Source: Halomonas sp. GT (GTDB lineage Bacteria; Pseudomonadota; Gammaproteobacteria; Pseudomonadales; Halomonadaceae). Taken from it: DNA of 64,000 nucleotides. This document shows positions 10,766 through 19,077 of the stretch, piece by piece (positions within the stretch are counted from its first letter, which is position 1; each line of letters opens with the position of its first letter). The position numbers were made by a program, and so were the translations under genes. Below the pieces are notes generated by a model. It made no database searches. It saw only the letters and a program-made list of their open reading frames with translations, and was not told the DNA's origin. The stretch lies in contig NZ_CP020562.1 in assembly GCF_002082565.1 (NCBI RefSeq), forward strand, positions 1,364,001 through 1,428,000. The letters are read 5' to 3'.

Positions 10766-11140
10766 ATGTCTGATAATGCCTCTATCAATGTTTTCTACGA
10801 TGCTGTTTGTCCTGTATGCCGAAAGGATCGTCGTCTTTTTGAGAGATGGGCTGGCAAACATGGTACCGGGATTAACTGGTGTGATGTCACTGAGCATCAG
10901 CAACAATTGCGTGAAAAAGGGGTGACAGCAGACGCTGCTTTACGCTCGCTACATATCGAAAAAGCTGATGGCACGCTTATTGAAGGCATCGATGCCTACC
11001 GCTTGCTAATGATGCGTATTCCTCTGCTTGTGCCAATCGCATGGCTGATTGGCCTGCCAGGGATCAAAACAGCCTTACGCTGGTATTATGATCGCTGGGT
11101 AAAAAAGCGCCTAAAGCGGGAAGGGCGTTGGTCTGAATAA
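10766..11140 (+). CDS. DCC-family thiol-disulfide protein (DUF393)
   Basis: Residues 9-18 read VFYDAVCPVCRKD, the DxxCxxC motif that defines the DCC (DUF393) family, a thioredoxin-related group. Two further weakly hydrophobic segments (LLMMRIPLLVPIAWLIGLPG) could touch the membrane. The C-terminus is strongly basic (KKRLKREGRW). The reaction is unproven; a thiol-disulfide exchange role follows from the fold only. The ATG at 10766 has GAGAG 5 bases upstream; the ATG at 10754 would add four residues and cannot be excluded. It is followed after 28 bases by a lipoprotein gene in the same direction. Confidence 0.82.
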   Translation: MSDNASINVFYDAVCPVCRKDRRLFERWAGKHGTGINWCDVTEHQQQLREKGVTADAALRSLHIEKADGTLIEGIDAYRLLMMRIPLLVPIAWLIGLPGIKTALRWYYDRWVKKRLKREGRWSE

Positions 11141-11168
11141 GTATGGATATTGATATAGGGAATTTATC

Positions 11169-11726
11169 ATGAAGCAGCGTCTTCTAAGGTTAGTGCCAGC
11201 ATGCGCAATGTTTACTATGTTAGTGGGGTGCGCTGGTCAGCCAGCCTCCTCTCAAGCACCTGATGCGGTCGCTCAGGAAGTGCCGTCTAGCGTGGCTCAG
11301 GTATCTCCAGGAGCAGCGCAGTCAGGTTACGTAACTAACCGCCAAGTAACCGACTGGGTGCCGCCACTGTTAACGAGCCCTGAAGAGAAGGCGGCTTACT
11401 ATGTTAGTCGATTGGCAGACAGGCGTTTTGTTTCGCAGTACGGCGGACAAGATAATCCCCGTACTTGGTATATTGCGGCAGAGCGGCTAGGAGAAATTGG
11501 CTTGCCCGCCGTACCTTTGCTGTTTGCGCGTCTAAATACGACCGATGACTATGAGTTGATGTTAGCCCTATATGCGCTTCAGCTTGCCACCCAAGATCCG
11601 TTATTAATGGCGAGAACGCGAGGTGACTATATACAGTTGCCCAAAGTGTTAGATTCGGCTGCGAATGCAGGCAATGTAAGCATTGCAAATGAGTGGTGGC
11701 AGCGGCATTCCGCTAAACTGAATTAA
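11169..11726 (+). CDS. Putative lipoprotein of unknown function
   Basis: The 185-residue product has a type II signal peptide: basic start (MKQRLLRLV), hydrophobic core, and lipobox LVGC with Cys at residue 21. A low-complexity Ala/Ser/Gln/Pro linker follows to about residue 60. The rest (KAAYYVSRLADRRFVSQYGG, LGEIGLPAVPLLFARL, YELMLALYALQLATQ) looks alpha-helical and resembles a HEAT-like pair of helices, but I recognise no named family. The protein should be attached to the outer or inner membrane facing the periplasm. The ribosome site AGGGA is good. Confidence 0.75.
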   Translation: MKQRLLRLVPACAMFTMLVGCAGQPASSQAPDAVAQEVPSSVAQVSPGAAQSGYVTNRQVTDWVPPLLTSPEEKAAYYVSRLADRRFVSQYGGQDNPRTWYIAAERLGEIGLPAVPLLFARLNTTDDYELMLALYALQLATQDPLLMARTRGDYIQLPKVLDSAANAGNVSIANEWWQRHSAKLN

Positions 11727-11795
11727 TGTTGACTTCTTATCGCTATTCGACAAGGCTAAAAATGCTTTTTTGTTTTGTCCCTATAGGAGAGCAGC

Positions 11796-12272
11796 ATGGC
11801 ATTTGCACTATCCTCTATGCATGTGACTAGCAGCGCGTTTCTCAACCATCAATCTATTCCTACTAAGCACACCGGCGAAGGCGAAGATGTTTCGCCTGCC
11901 TTAACCTGGGAAGGTGTGCCAGAAGGCACCAAGGGATTTGCAGTAATTTGTCACGACCCTGATGCACCATTGGTAAAAGAAGGAAGTTACGGGTTTGTCC
12001 ACTGGGTGCTCTATAACCTTCCTGGTGATATTCAGGAGCTGGCTGAAAAGACGCCGTTAGGTACGACGGGAGTAAATGACAAAGGAAGTAATGGTTATTG
12101 TGGACCGATGCCGCCAGAAGGACATGGCAACCATCTTTACTATTTTTGGGTGTTAGCGTTGGATCATCAAACCTCACTACCTGAAGGGTTAACGCTTCAA
12201 GAGTTGCTCAATGAAGTTGAGCCACACCTGCTGGGTATGAACCGACTAGTAGGCACCTATCAGCGTGGTTAA
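11796..12272 (+). CDS. YbhB/YbcL family (PEBP/Raf kinase inhibitor-like) protein
   Basis: The 158-residue sequence has the PEBP hallmarks in order: TGEGEDVSPALTWEGVPEGTKGFAVICHDPDAP, then GFVHWVLYNLPG, GYCGPMPPEGHGNHLYYFWVLALD. The DPDAP and GHGxHxY blocks line the anion-binding pocket of the family. The length equals that of E. coli YbhB. No enzyme reaction has been established for this bacterial group. It has a strong ribosome site (AGGAGA) and is read as a single gene with about 70 bases on either side. Confidence 0.9.
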   Translation: MAFALSSMHVTSSAFLNHQSIPTKHTGEGEDVSPALTWEGVPEGTKGFAVICHDPDAPLVKEGSYGFVHWVLYNLPGDIQELAEKTPLGTTGVNDKGSNGYCGPMPPEGHGNHLYYFWVLALDHQTSLPEGLTLQELLNEVEPHLLGMNRLVGTYQRG

Positions 12273-12360
12273 GACACCAACTCTGGACATTTTGCAGAAC
12301 CCGTGTAGGCTCCATCGCTTTCTAAATCCTGTGAATTAGATTGATGTGATGGAGCCTGTT

Positions 12361-12702
12361 ATGAGTGATCTACCCAATTGTCCTGCCTGTGCCTCTGAAT
12401 TTACCTACGATGATGGTATCCAGTATGTCTGCCCGGAATGCGGCAACGAATGGTCAAAAGTAACAGAAGAGGGCACTGAAGAAGCTGACTCTGGTATTCG
12501 TGATGCTAACGGCAATATTTTGGCCGATGGTGACACCGTGACTGTCATAAAAGACCTCAAAGTCAAAGGCAGTTCACTGGTGGTTAAGGTAGGCACTAAA
12601 GTCAAAAATATCCGTTTAGTCGATGGTGATCACGATATTGATTGTAAGATTGACGGTATTGGACCCATGAAGCTTAAGTCCGAGTTCGTCAAAAAAGCAT
12701 AG
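12361..12702 (+). CDS. yjdM: Zinc-ribbon protein YjdM (former PhnA)
   Basis: This 113-residue protein closely resembles E. coli YjdM. It has a CxxC...CxxC zinc ribbon at the N-terminus ([16 protein letters not shown]), then the conserved [24 protein letters not shown] and the ending [15 protein letters not shown]. The old name PhnA came from a supposed role in alkylphosphonate use, which is not supported for this family; its function is unknown. Start chosen at ATG 12361 by alignment; an upstream ATG at 12346 would add five residues. Its last codons and stop run directly into a 15-bp tandem repeat. Confidence 0.93.
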   Translation: MSDLPNCPACASEFTYDDGIQYVCPECGNEWSKVTEEGTEEADSGIRDANGNILADGDTVTVIKDLKVKGSSLVVKVGTKVKNIRLVDGDHDIDCKIDGIGPMKLKSEFVKKA

Positions 12703-12796
12703 TACTTAAAGGCATAGTAGTTAAAGGCATAGTACTCAAAGACATAGCACTCAAAGACATAGCACTCAAAGACATAGCACTCAAAGACATAGCACC
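12697..12796. repeat. 15-bp tandem repeat at the end of yjdM
   Basis: About 6.7 copies of a 15-base unit follow one another: GCATAGTACTTAAAG (12697), GCATAGTAGTTAAAG (12712), GCATAGTACTCAAAG (12727), then ACATAGCACTCAAAG at 12742, 12757 and 12772, then ACATAGCACC. The first copy contains the yjdM stop codon. Because 15 is a multiple of three, each unit repeats TAG in the same frame. The last three full copies are identical. Confidence 0.95.
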
Positions 12797-12820
12797 TTCG
12801 TCACAAGGAGCTGTTCTTTT

Positions 12821-12855
12821 AAAAAAACCTGCGAAATTCTCGCAGGTTTTTTTTG
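12821..12855 (+). terminator. Strong intrinsic terminator
   Basis: The stem AACCTGCGA / TCGCAGGTT, with a five-base loop, is preceded by a run of A and followed by eight T (12847-12854). It terminates the yjdM transcript beyond the tandem repeat, and its A/T flanks allow some action in the other direction. Confidence 0.9.
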
Positions 12856-12878
12856 TTAAACACATCGATAGCTTTTTC

Positions 12879-12957
12879 AAATGATAATGATTGTTGTTTT
12901 TGATGCTATCAGAGCCGAACGTGCTGTTATTTTGCACAAATTGATAACGATTTTGTT
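12879..12957. promoter_or_regulatory. Two Fur-like boxes upstream of the suf operon
   Basis: AAATGATAATGATTGTTG at 12879-12896 matches the GATAAT repeats of a Fur box well, and a weaker copy, ATTGATAACGATTTTG, lies at 12940-12955. Both are just upstream of the -35 element of the suf promoter. Fur control of suf operons is established in enterobacteria; here it is inferred from sequence. Confidence 0.5.
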
Positions 12958-12964
12958 CTAGGGC

Positions 12965-12993
12965 TTCACATCAAATTTATACAGGACTAAAAT
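12965..12993 (+). promoter_or_regulatory. Candidate sigma-70 promoter of the suf operon
   Basis: TTCACA at 12965-12970 and TAAAAT at 12988-12993 are separated by exactly 17 bases. The gap from the -10 to the first gene is about 48 bases. Confidence 0.55.
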
Positions 12994-13041
12994 GGTACCA
13001 ATTAACGGGTAAGCCAACTGTAACGGCGAATGGGAGTCAAC

Positions 13042-13500
13042 ATGCTCAAGCTTTCTCGGCTGACAGATTATGCCGCTGTAGTGATGGCACAAATTGCTCG
13101 CCACCCACAAGCGTCACATGCGGCGGCTGATTTAGCAGACGCAGTGCAGCTACCACATCCCACTGTTAGCAAAACGCTAAAGATGCTGGTGAAAGCTGGT
13201 CTTCTGGAGTCGCAACGTGGTGTTCAGGGTGGTTATCGTCTGGCGCGACCCGCATCACACATCACCGCTGCCGATATTATTGCCGCTATTGAAGGGCCTG
13301 TGGCAATGACCGAGTGTAGCCAAGCGGAGGGTGAGTGTGATCTGGCTGCTACCTGCGGTGTCGCTGATAACTGGCAGCGAGTTTCACTGGCGATTCGCAC
13401 GTTACTGGAAAGCGTTACGTTGGCGCACCTAGCTGATACGACGCCAATCAAGCTACCCGTACAGTTACCGATTCAAAGCATTAGCCTAGCATCTGCTTAG
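13042..13500 (+). CDS. Rrf2-family regulator of the SUF system
   Basis: This 152-residue winged-helix protein starts MLKLSRLTDYAAVVMAQIAR, typical of Rrf2 regulators of suf operons (SUF-system regulator, related to IscR). The recognition region is LPHPTVSKTLKMLVKAGLLESQRGVQGGYRLAR. Three Cys follow in the pattern CX6CX5C (residues about 88-103), suitable for binding a [2Fe-2S] cluster as in IscR. It is first in the operon, 71 bases before sufB, so it probably senses cluster supply and represses the operon. I choose the second ATG (13042), with GGGAG just upstream, over the ATG at 13030. Confidence 0.9.
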   Translation: MLKLSRLTDYAAVVMAQIARHPQASHAAADLADAVQLPHPTVSKTLKMLVKAGLLESQRGVQGGYRLARPASHITAADIIAAIEGPVAMTECSQAEGECDLAATCGVADNWQRVSLAIRTLLESVTLAHLADTTPIKLPVQLPIQSISLASA

Positions 13501-13529
13501 GCAATGCAACATAGACTAACCCTATTGAC

Positions 13530-13546
13530 GGCGAGCTAGGCTCGCC
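13530..13546 (+). other. Hairpin between the Rrf2 regulator and sufB
   Basis: GGCGAGC at 13530-13536 and GCTCGCC at 13540-13546 form a perfect 7-bp stem with a 3-base loop. There is no T tract, so it is not a normal terminator. It may be an RNA processing or stability element that separates regulator and structural gene expression. Confidence 0.5.
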
Positions 13547-13571
13547 ACCCAACTGCCCGGAGGGTATCACC

Positions 13572-15014
13572 ATGGCAAGCGAAGAAATGGAACAGTTGGT
13601 TCGTCGCGAATATAAAGATGGTTTTATAACCGATATTGAAAGCGACACCCTGCCACCTGGCCTTGATGAAAACACCATCGCCTTTATTTCTAATAAAAAA
13701 GGTGAGCCGGAATGGATGCTGGAGTGGCGCTTAGATGCCTATCGTCAGTGGTTGAAAATGAAGGAACCGTCCTGGGCGCATCTTGATTATCCGCCAATTG
13801 ATTATCAATCGATCTCTTATTTCAGTGCGCCCAAGCGCCCTGAAGACCGCCCTCAGAGCCTGGATGAAGTTGATCCTAAACTTCTCGAAACATATGAAAA
13901 GCTTGGGATTCCTTTACATGAGCGTGCAGCGCTCGCGGGTGTGGCAGTCGACGCCGTATTTGACTCTGTTTCCGTGGCAACCACGTTTAAAAAACAGTTA
14001 GGCGAAGCGGGCGTTATTTTCTGCTCGATTTCTGAAGCAATTCGCGATTACCCAGACCTTATTAAACAGTACCTCGGTACGGTCGTTCCGGTGGCTGACA
14101 ACTATTTTGCCGCACTGAACTCGGCTGTATTTACCGATGGATCGTTTGTGTTTGTTCCTGAAGGCGTGACTTGCCCTATGGAACTGTCGACCTATTTCCG
14201 TATTAATGCGGCCAACACCGGCCAGTTCGAGCGCACTCTAATTATCTGTGAGAGCCGTGCTCAGGTGTCTTACTTGGAAGGTTGTACGGCGCCAATGCGT
14301 GATGAAAACCAGCTTCACGCGGCAGTCGTAGAGCTCGTTGCGCTGGATGATGCCTACATTAAGTACTCCACCGTTCAGAACTGGTATCCCGGTGATGAGA
14401 ACGGTAAAGGCGGGATTTACAACTTCGTTACCAAACGTGGCGATTGTCGCGGTGAGCGTTCCCGGATCAGTTGGACACAGGTAGAAACCGGTTCGGCGAT
14501 CACCTGGAAATATCCTTCTTGCATCTTGCGTGGCAAAGACAGTATCGGTGAGTTCTATTCTGTGGCGGTAACTAATGGTCGTCAGCAAGCGGATACTGGC
14601 ACCAAAATGATTCACATTGGCGAAGGCACTCGTTCCTATATCGTTGCCAAAGGCATTTCGGCAGGTAAGAGCGATCAATCTTATCGTGGCTTGGTCAAAA
14701 TTGGCCCTCGTGCCAAAGGGGCTCGTAATTTCACCCAGTGTGACTCGTTGTTAATTGGCGACAAGTGCGGTGCTCATACCTTCCCTTATCAAGAAATTGG
14801 CAACAGCACCGCCACGATTGAGCACGAAGCCACCACGTCTAAGATCGGCGAAGATCAACTTTTCTACTGCCAAAGCCGTGGAATTTCTGAAGAAGATGCG
14901 GTCAGCATGATTGTTAATGGCTTCTGTAAAGACGTTTTCCAAGAGCTGCCAATGGAGTTCGCGGTAGAGGCAGAAGCGCTTCTAAATGTGACGCTTGAAG
15001 GCGCAGTGGGTTAA
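13572..15014 (+). CDS. sufB: Fe-S cluster assembly scaffold SufB
   Basis: SufB is the scaffold subunit of the SufBC2D complex, on which iron-sulfur clusters are built in the cytoplasm. The 480 residues show the family segments [79 protein letters not shown] (as separate blocks) and the C-terminal [12 protein letters not shown] with a conserved Cys. The start has CGGAGGG nearby and begins [10 protein letters not shown]. It is followed by sufC after 70 bases containing an imperfect hairpin (about 15041-15062). Confidence 0.97.
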   Translation: MASEEMEQLVRREYKDGFITDIESDTLPPGLDENTIAFISNKKGEPEWMLEWRLDAYRQWLKMKEPSWAHLDYPPIDYQSISYFSAPKRPEDRPQSLDEVDPKLLETYEKLGIPLHERAALAGVAVDAVFDSVSVATTFKKQLGEAGVIFCSISEAIRDYPDLIKQYLGTVVPVADNYFAALNSAVFTDGSFVFVPEGVTCPMELSTYFRINAANTGQFERTLIICESRAQVSYLEGCTAPMRDENQLHAAVVELVALDDAYIKYSTVQNWYPGDENGKGGIYNFVTKRGDCRGERSRISWTQVETGSAITWKYPSCILRGKDSIGEFYSVAVTNGRQQADTGTKMIHIGEGTRSYIVAKGISAGKSDQSYRGLVKIGPRAKGARNFTQCDSLLIGDKCGAHTFPYQEIGNSTATIEHEATTSKIGEDQLFYCQSRGISEEDAVSMIVNGFCKDVFQELPMEFAVEAEALLNVTLEGAVG

Positions 15015-15084
15015 CCACTTCGGCCCCTGACTTATTTTACGGGAGACGCGCTAGCGTCCCGCAGGAATTTAAAAGGTTATGACT

Positions 15085-15834
15085 ATGTTGCAAGTTAAAG
15101 ATTTACACGTCACCGTCGACGGCAAAGAAATTCTGAAAGGTTTAACGCTCACCATCAATGCAGGTGAAGTGCATGCCATTATGGGCCCGAACGGCGCAGG
15201 TAAATCCACATTGTCGGCAGTTATTGCCGGTAAAGATGGCTACGAAGTGACCCAAGGTAGCGTTACCTTTGAGGGACAGGACGTCCTGGAAATGGAAATC
15301 GAAGAGCGCGCTCAAGCTGGCTTGCTACTAGGTTTTCAGTACCCAGTGGAAATTCCAGGGGTAAAAAACATCTACCTGCTTAAGTCTGCGCTTAATGCTC
15401 AGCGTGTCGCACGTGGTGAAGCAGAAATGCCCGCTCCTGAGTTTATGAAGCTCGTGAAAGAGAAGCTGGGCTTTATGAAGATGGATGCCAGTTTCCTGCA
15501 GCGTGCCGTCAATGAAGGTTTCTCTGGCGGTGAGAAAAAACGCAACGAAATTCTTCAGATGCTGGTGCTCCAACCAAAGCTGGCCATGCTTGATGAAATT
15601 GACTCTGGTCTCGATATCGACGCGATGAAAGTCGTTGCCGATGGCGTTAACAGTCTGCGGGCTGAAGAGCGAGCCATTCTGCTGGTCACTCACTATCAGC
15701 GTCTGCTTGACTATATCGTGCCGGATAAAGTGCACGTCTTAGTCGACGGTCGTATTGTGAAGAGCGGCGACGCTGAGCTTGCTAAAGAGCTGGAAGCCAA
15801 CGGCTATGAAGGTATTGAGGAGTCTGCGGCATGA
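15085..15834 (+). CDS. sufC: Fe-S assembly ATPase SufC
   Basis: SufC is the ABC-type ATPase of the SufBCD complex. The 249-residue product has Walker A GPNGAGKST, the signature FSGGEKKRNEILQML and Walker B MLDEIDSGLDID; the DEIDSGLD wording is specific to SufC rather than transport ATPases. Start is either ATG 15079 or ATG 15085. AAAAGG at 15071-15076 is only 2 bases from the first but 8 from the second, so I choose 15085 (MLQVKDLHV), which also matches the family. sufD overlaps its end by 4 bases (ATGA), showing translational coupling. Confidence 0.96.
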   Translation: MLQVKDLHVTVDGKEILKGLTLTINAGEVHAIMGPNGAGKSTLSAVIAGKDGYEVTQGSVTFEGQDVLEMEIEERAQAGLLLGFQYPVEIPGVKNIYLLKSALNAQRVARGEAEMPAPEFMKLVKEKLGFMKMDASFLQRAVNEGFSGGEKKRNEILQMLVLQPKLAMLDEIDSGLDIDAMKVVADGVNSLRAEERAILLVTHYQRLLDYIVPDKVHVLVDGRIVKSGDAELAKELEANGYEGIEESAA

Positions 15835-17171
15835 GCGATACGCAAACGTTTTTGGACACGCTGAAAGCGCGTAGCCAACAGCGAGGAGTTGAGCCAACCT
15901 GGATCGCGGCTCGCCGCCAAGCGGGAGCTGCCCGTTTTGAAGCCATGGGGTTTCCTACTCGCCGCGATGAAGAGTGGAAATACACTGACGTACGCACGAT
16001 TGCTCAGGGAAACTTTTCGCTGGCAGAGAATGCAGACTTTTCCAAGGTCCAAGCAGCCGCGCTTACGCTGCCGTTGGATGCGTACCGACTGACCTTTGTG
16101 GACGGTATTTTCTCAGCTGCGCTGTCAGACTTAGAAGCACTGCCAGATAGCGTTCAGGTAATGCCGCTTTCTAAAGCGCTGAGCGATAACCACGAAGCCG
16201 TTGGTGGGCCGCTAGGTCGCTTAACGGGAGTAGATTTTTCCCCGTTCGCAGCGCTGAACACAGCGTTTATGGAAGAGGGTGCTGTGGTGCGCATTGCACC
16301 GGGTACCGTTGTGGAAAAACCCATCCTGCTTCAGTTTCTGTCCCGTGCGGGTGCGCCAGTAATGAGTCATCCGCGCATTTTGGTTGAAGCAGCAGGGCGT
16401 AGTGAAGCTACGTTAATTGAGCACTACATCGGTGAGGCCGATGCGGCCAACTTCACCAACGTGGTTGCAGAACTGATGCTTGATCGCGGTGCGATTCTGA
16501 ATCACTACAAATTGCAAGAGGCGCCCTTGGGTGATCTGCATGTCGCCAGTATTCATGTTGAACAGAGCCGGGACAGCCGCTACAGCTCCTACAATCTGAA
16601 TTTGGGCGGTGCGCTAGTGCGCAACGACCTTATTAGTGATTTAAACGGCCAAGGCGCAGAAACCAACTTCTATGGCCTGTTCTTTGGTCAGGGTCGCCAG
16701 CACGTGGATAACCACACCAAGGTTAATCACAATGCGCCCCTCACGTTCTCGAACGAGAACTATAAAGGCATTTTGGATGACCGCGCTCATGGTGTCTTTA
16801 ACGGTAAAGTTTTCGTTAAGCGCGATAGCCAGAAGATCGAAGGTTTCCAAAGTAACCAAAACTTATTGCTTTCAGATCGTGCACATATCGATGCCAAGCC
16901 TGAGCTCGAAATTTATGCTGATGACGTGAAGTGTTCTCATGGCACTACCACGGGGCAGTTGGATGAAGACGCGATCTATGCATTACGTACCCGCGGTATT
17001 GACAAGGCGACAGCGCGAGGCTTGTTAACGCTTGCATTTGCTGGCGAGGTGCTTGAGCAGGTCGCGTTAGATGTGATTGCTGAGCGGGTAGAGTTGGCAG
17101 TAGCGGGCAAGCTGCCGGAACGCTTCAACCTCGCTGGATTGGTAGAAGCAGCGGCCGCACTCAACGACTAA
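15831..17171 (+). CDS. sufD: Fe-S assembly protein SufD
   Basis: SufD pairs with SufB in the SufBC2D scaffold and is needed for iron acquisition. The 446 residues contain the shared SufB/SufD beta-helix core, with SSYNLNLGGALVRNDLISDLNGQGAETNFYGLFFG and the conserved HVDNHTKVNHNAP, KGILDDRAHGVFNGKVFV and DDVKCSHGTTTGQLDEDAIYALRTRG (listed as separate blocks). The N-terminus GFPTRRDEEWKYTDVR is typical of SufD. Its stop lies inside a 16-base direct duplication that extends into the short gap before sufS. Confidence 0.96.
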   Translation: MSDTQTFLDTLKARSQQRGVEPTWIAARRQAGAARFEAMGFPTRRDEEWKYTDVRTIAQGNFSLAENADFSKVQAAALTLPLDAYRLTFVDGIFSAALSDLEALPDSVQVMPLSKALSDNHEAVGGPLGRLTGVDFSPFAALNTAFMEEGAVVRIAPGTVVEKPILLQFLSRAGAPVMSHPRILVEAAGRSEATLIEHYIGEADAANFTNVVAELMLDRGAILNHYKLQEAPLGDLHVASIHVEQSRDSRYSSYNLNLGGALVRNDLISDLNGQGAETNFYGLFFGQGRQHVDNHTKVNHNAPLTFSNENYKGILDDRAHGVFNGKVFVKRDSQKIEGFQSNQNLLLSDRAHIDAKPELEIYADDVKCSHGTTTGQLDEDAIYALRTRGIDKATARGLLTLAFAGEVLEQVALDVIAERVELAVAGKLPERFNLAGLVEAAAALND

Positions 17172-17188
17172 CGCACTCAACGACTAGC
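17157..17188. repeat. 16-bp direct duplication across the sufD stop
   Basis: GCACTCAACGACTAAC at 17157-17172 is repeated at 17173-17188 with one change (A to G). The first copy contains the sufD stop TAA. The copies are adjacent, so this is a recent tandem duplication. Confidence 0.9.
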
Positions 17189-17201
17189 CAAGGAGTCATC
17201 G

Positions 17202-18467
17202 ATGCCCCATAGCGTGATTGAGAAACCCTCCGTGCTCGCCCCTGCAGCGTTTGATGTTGAGGCGCTTCGCAACGACTTCCCGATACTAAAACGGGAAGTG
17301 CACGGAAAGCCGTTGGTATATCTAGATAATGCCGCGACAAGCCAAACTCCCCAGCAGGTTATTGACGTATTCAGCGACTATTACTCGCGCTATAACGCTA
17401 ATATCCACCGGGGGCTGCACACGTTGTCGGATGAGGCGACAGCCGCGTTTGAAGCCACACGACATCGCGTCAAGGCGTTTCTCAATGCGGAAGATGCACG
17501 CCAAATTATCTTTACGCGGGGCACGACTGAAGCAATTAATCTGGTAGTTCAAAGTTGGGGGCGTTCCCAACTTGCAGCGGGCGATGAAGTGCTAATTTCA
17601 ATGTTGGAGCATCACTCCAATATTGTACCTTGGCAGCTGTTAGCCGCTGAAGTCGGCTTTACTATCAAGGTTATTCCCGTAGAAGCTAATGGGTCGCTAG
17701 ACATGGCGGCGTATCGCGCGCTGCTCAGTGAGCGCACTAAACTGGTGGCGGTTAATCATGTCTCGAATGCGCTGGGCACCATTAACCCAGTAAAAGAGAT
17801 GGCAGCGCTTGCCCATCAGCACGGTGCGCTTATTCTGGTGGATGGCGCCCAGGCAACACCGCACCAGCAGGTTGATGTTCAGGAGATTAATGCAGATTTT
17901 TATGCATTCTCTGGGCATAAAGTGTATGGCCCTACTGGGGTTGGCGTGCTGTACGGTAAGCAGGACTTATTGGAAGCAATGCCGCCTTGGCAGGGTGGTG
18001 GTGAAATGATTAAAACGGTCTCTTTTGACGTCGGTACCACCTTTGCGGAACTTCCGCATAAATTCGAGGCTGGCACTCCCGCCATTGCGGAGGTGATTGC
18101 TTTGGGGCGCGCTATTGAGTGGTTAGAAGGCGTTGGCGTGGAGTCGATAGGTGCTTGGGAAGCCGTATTGCTGGAACATGCCACTGAAGCGGTGAGCCAG
18201 ATAGATGGCCTACGCATTCTCGGCACAGCGCCGCATAAAGCTGGGGTGCTTTCGTTCGTGGTTGAAGGTGCTCATTCTCAGGACATTGGGCTGCTGATTG
18301 ATCAGCTAGGCGTCGCTATTCGGACCGGACATCATTGCGCACAACCATTACTACACCACTTTGGCGTAGATGCCACGTGTCGTGCATCATTTGCGGCGTA
18401 TAATACGCTTCAAGAGATAGATACGTTCATTGCGGCACTTAACCGTGTGATTGGAATGGTACGTTAA
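17202..18467 (+). CDS. sufS: Cysteine desulfurase SufS
   Basis: SufS is a pyridoxal-phosphate enzyme that takes sulfur from cysteine and passes it as a persulfide to the scaffold. The 421-residue sequence has the PLP Lys in AFSGHKVYGPTGVGVLYG and the catalytic Cys in IRTGHHCAQPLLHHFG near residue 373. Further family blocks are YLDNAATSQTP, ISMLEHHSNIVPWQ and LVDGAQATPHQ. It is a group II desulfurase, a class that normally needs a SufE or SufU partner, and neither is seen in this window. It lies 30 bases downstream of sufD. Confidence 0.95.
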   Translation: MPHSVIEKPSVLAPAAFDVEALRNDFPILKREVHGKPLVYLDNAATSQTPQQVIDVFSDYYSRYNANIHRGLHTLSDEATAAFEATRHRVKAFLNAEDARQIIFTRGTTEAINLVVQSWGRSQLAAGDEVLISMLEHHSNIVPWQLLAAEVGFTIKVIPVEANGSLDMAAYRALLSERTKLVAVNHVSNALGTINPVKEMAALAHQHGALILVDGAQATPHQQVDVQEINADFYAFSGHKVYGPTGVGVLYGKQDLLEAMPPWQGGGEMIKTVSFDVGTTFAELPHKFEAGTPAIAEVIALGRAIEWLEGVGVESIGAWEAVLLEHATEAVSQIDGLRILGTAPHKAGVLSFVVEGAHSQDIGLLIDQLGVAIRTGHHCAQPLLHHFGVDATCRASFAAYNTLQEIDTFIAALNRVIGMVR

Positions 18468-18489
18468 AGGCCGTCATTTAAGGACCGTT

Positions 18490-19059
18490 ATGGATATTGA
18501 GCAAGTGGCCAGCCTTGAACGTGGTCAAAAACTGCCGCTTCAACGTGATGTTGACGCCATTGCTATTCCGTTTGGAAAAACGGAGACACTGGCCGAAGAT
18601 TGTGTTGTCAGCGTGATGCAAGCGAAGGGAAGCTCGGTAAGTGTTGGCTTTGAAGGACGGCTTTATCTTATTGAAGGGCGTAATTTAGATGCGTTAGGAC
18701 TCGAGCCCTTGCCGCGTCCAACACTGCCGGAAAGTGCCAGCGATGAAGAAATTGAACAGTTTGTTTGGGATCAGTTGCGTACCTGCTTCGACCCCGAAAT
18801 ACCGGTTAATATTGTTGATCTAGGGTTGGTCTATGGTTGTCGTCTTGAGCGCTTGATAAGTGGTGAGCGGATGGTGACTATTCGCATGACGCTTACCGCA
18901 CCAGGCTGTGGAATGGGCGATGTCATTGCGGCTGATGCGCGGAATAAAATCCTAGGCGCACCTCAGATTAATAAGGTACATACTGAAATAGTCTTCAGCC
19001 CGCCCTGGAGCCGTGACATGATGAGCGACGAAGCCAAGCTTGAGCTCGGCATGTTTTAA
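18490..19059 (+). CDS. sufT: SufT, DUF59-domain iron-sulfur maturation protein
   Basis: The 189-residue protein has a unique N-terminal half (RGQKLPLQRDVDAIAIPFG) and a C-terminal MIP18/DUF59 domain with IPVNIVDLGLVYG and TLTAPGCGMGDVIAADAR, whose Cys is conserved in the family. SufT helps mature Fe-S proteins under heavy iron-sulfur demand. It closes the suf operon. I start at the ATG at 18490, 22 bases after sufS stops, with AGGA 5 bases upstream; an upstream in-frame start at 18451 would overlap sufS and adds an unconserved leader. Confidence 0.9.
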   Translation: MDIEQVASLERGQKLPLQRDVDAIAIPFGKTETLAEDCVVSVMQAKGSSVSVGFEGRLYLIEGRNLDALGLEPLPRPTLPESASDEEIEQFVWDQLRTCFDPEIPVNIVDLGLVYGCRLERLISGERMVTIRMTLTAPGCGMGDVIAADARNKILGAPQINKVHTEIVFSPPWSRDMMSDEAKLELGMF

Positions 19060-19077
19060 CCCCTGGTGGGGAGCTGG

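Noticed and set aside
12697..12796. Possible CRISPR array
   Set aside because: Units are adjacent without spacers and only 15 bases long; no cas genes nearby.
12689..12937. 82-residue open frame on the minus strand across the 15-bp repeat, encoding MSLSA-type repeats
   Set aside because: The frame is open only because the repeat length is a multiple of three; it lies over the yjdM end and terminator, has no ribosome site and no family.
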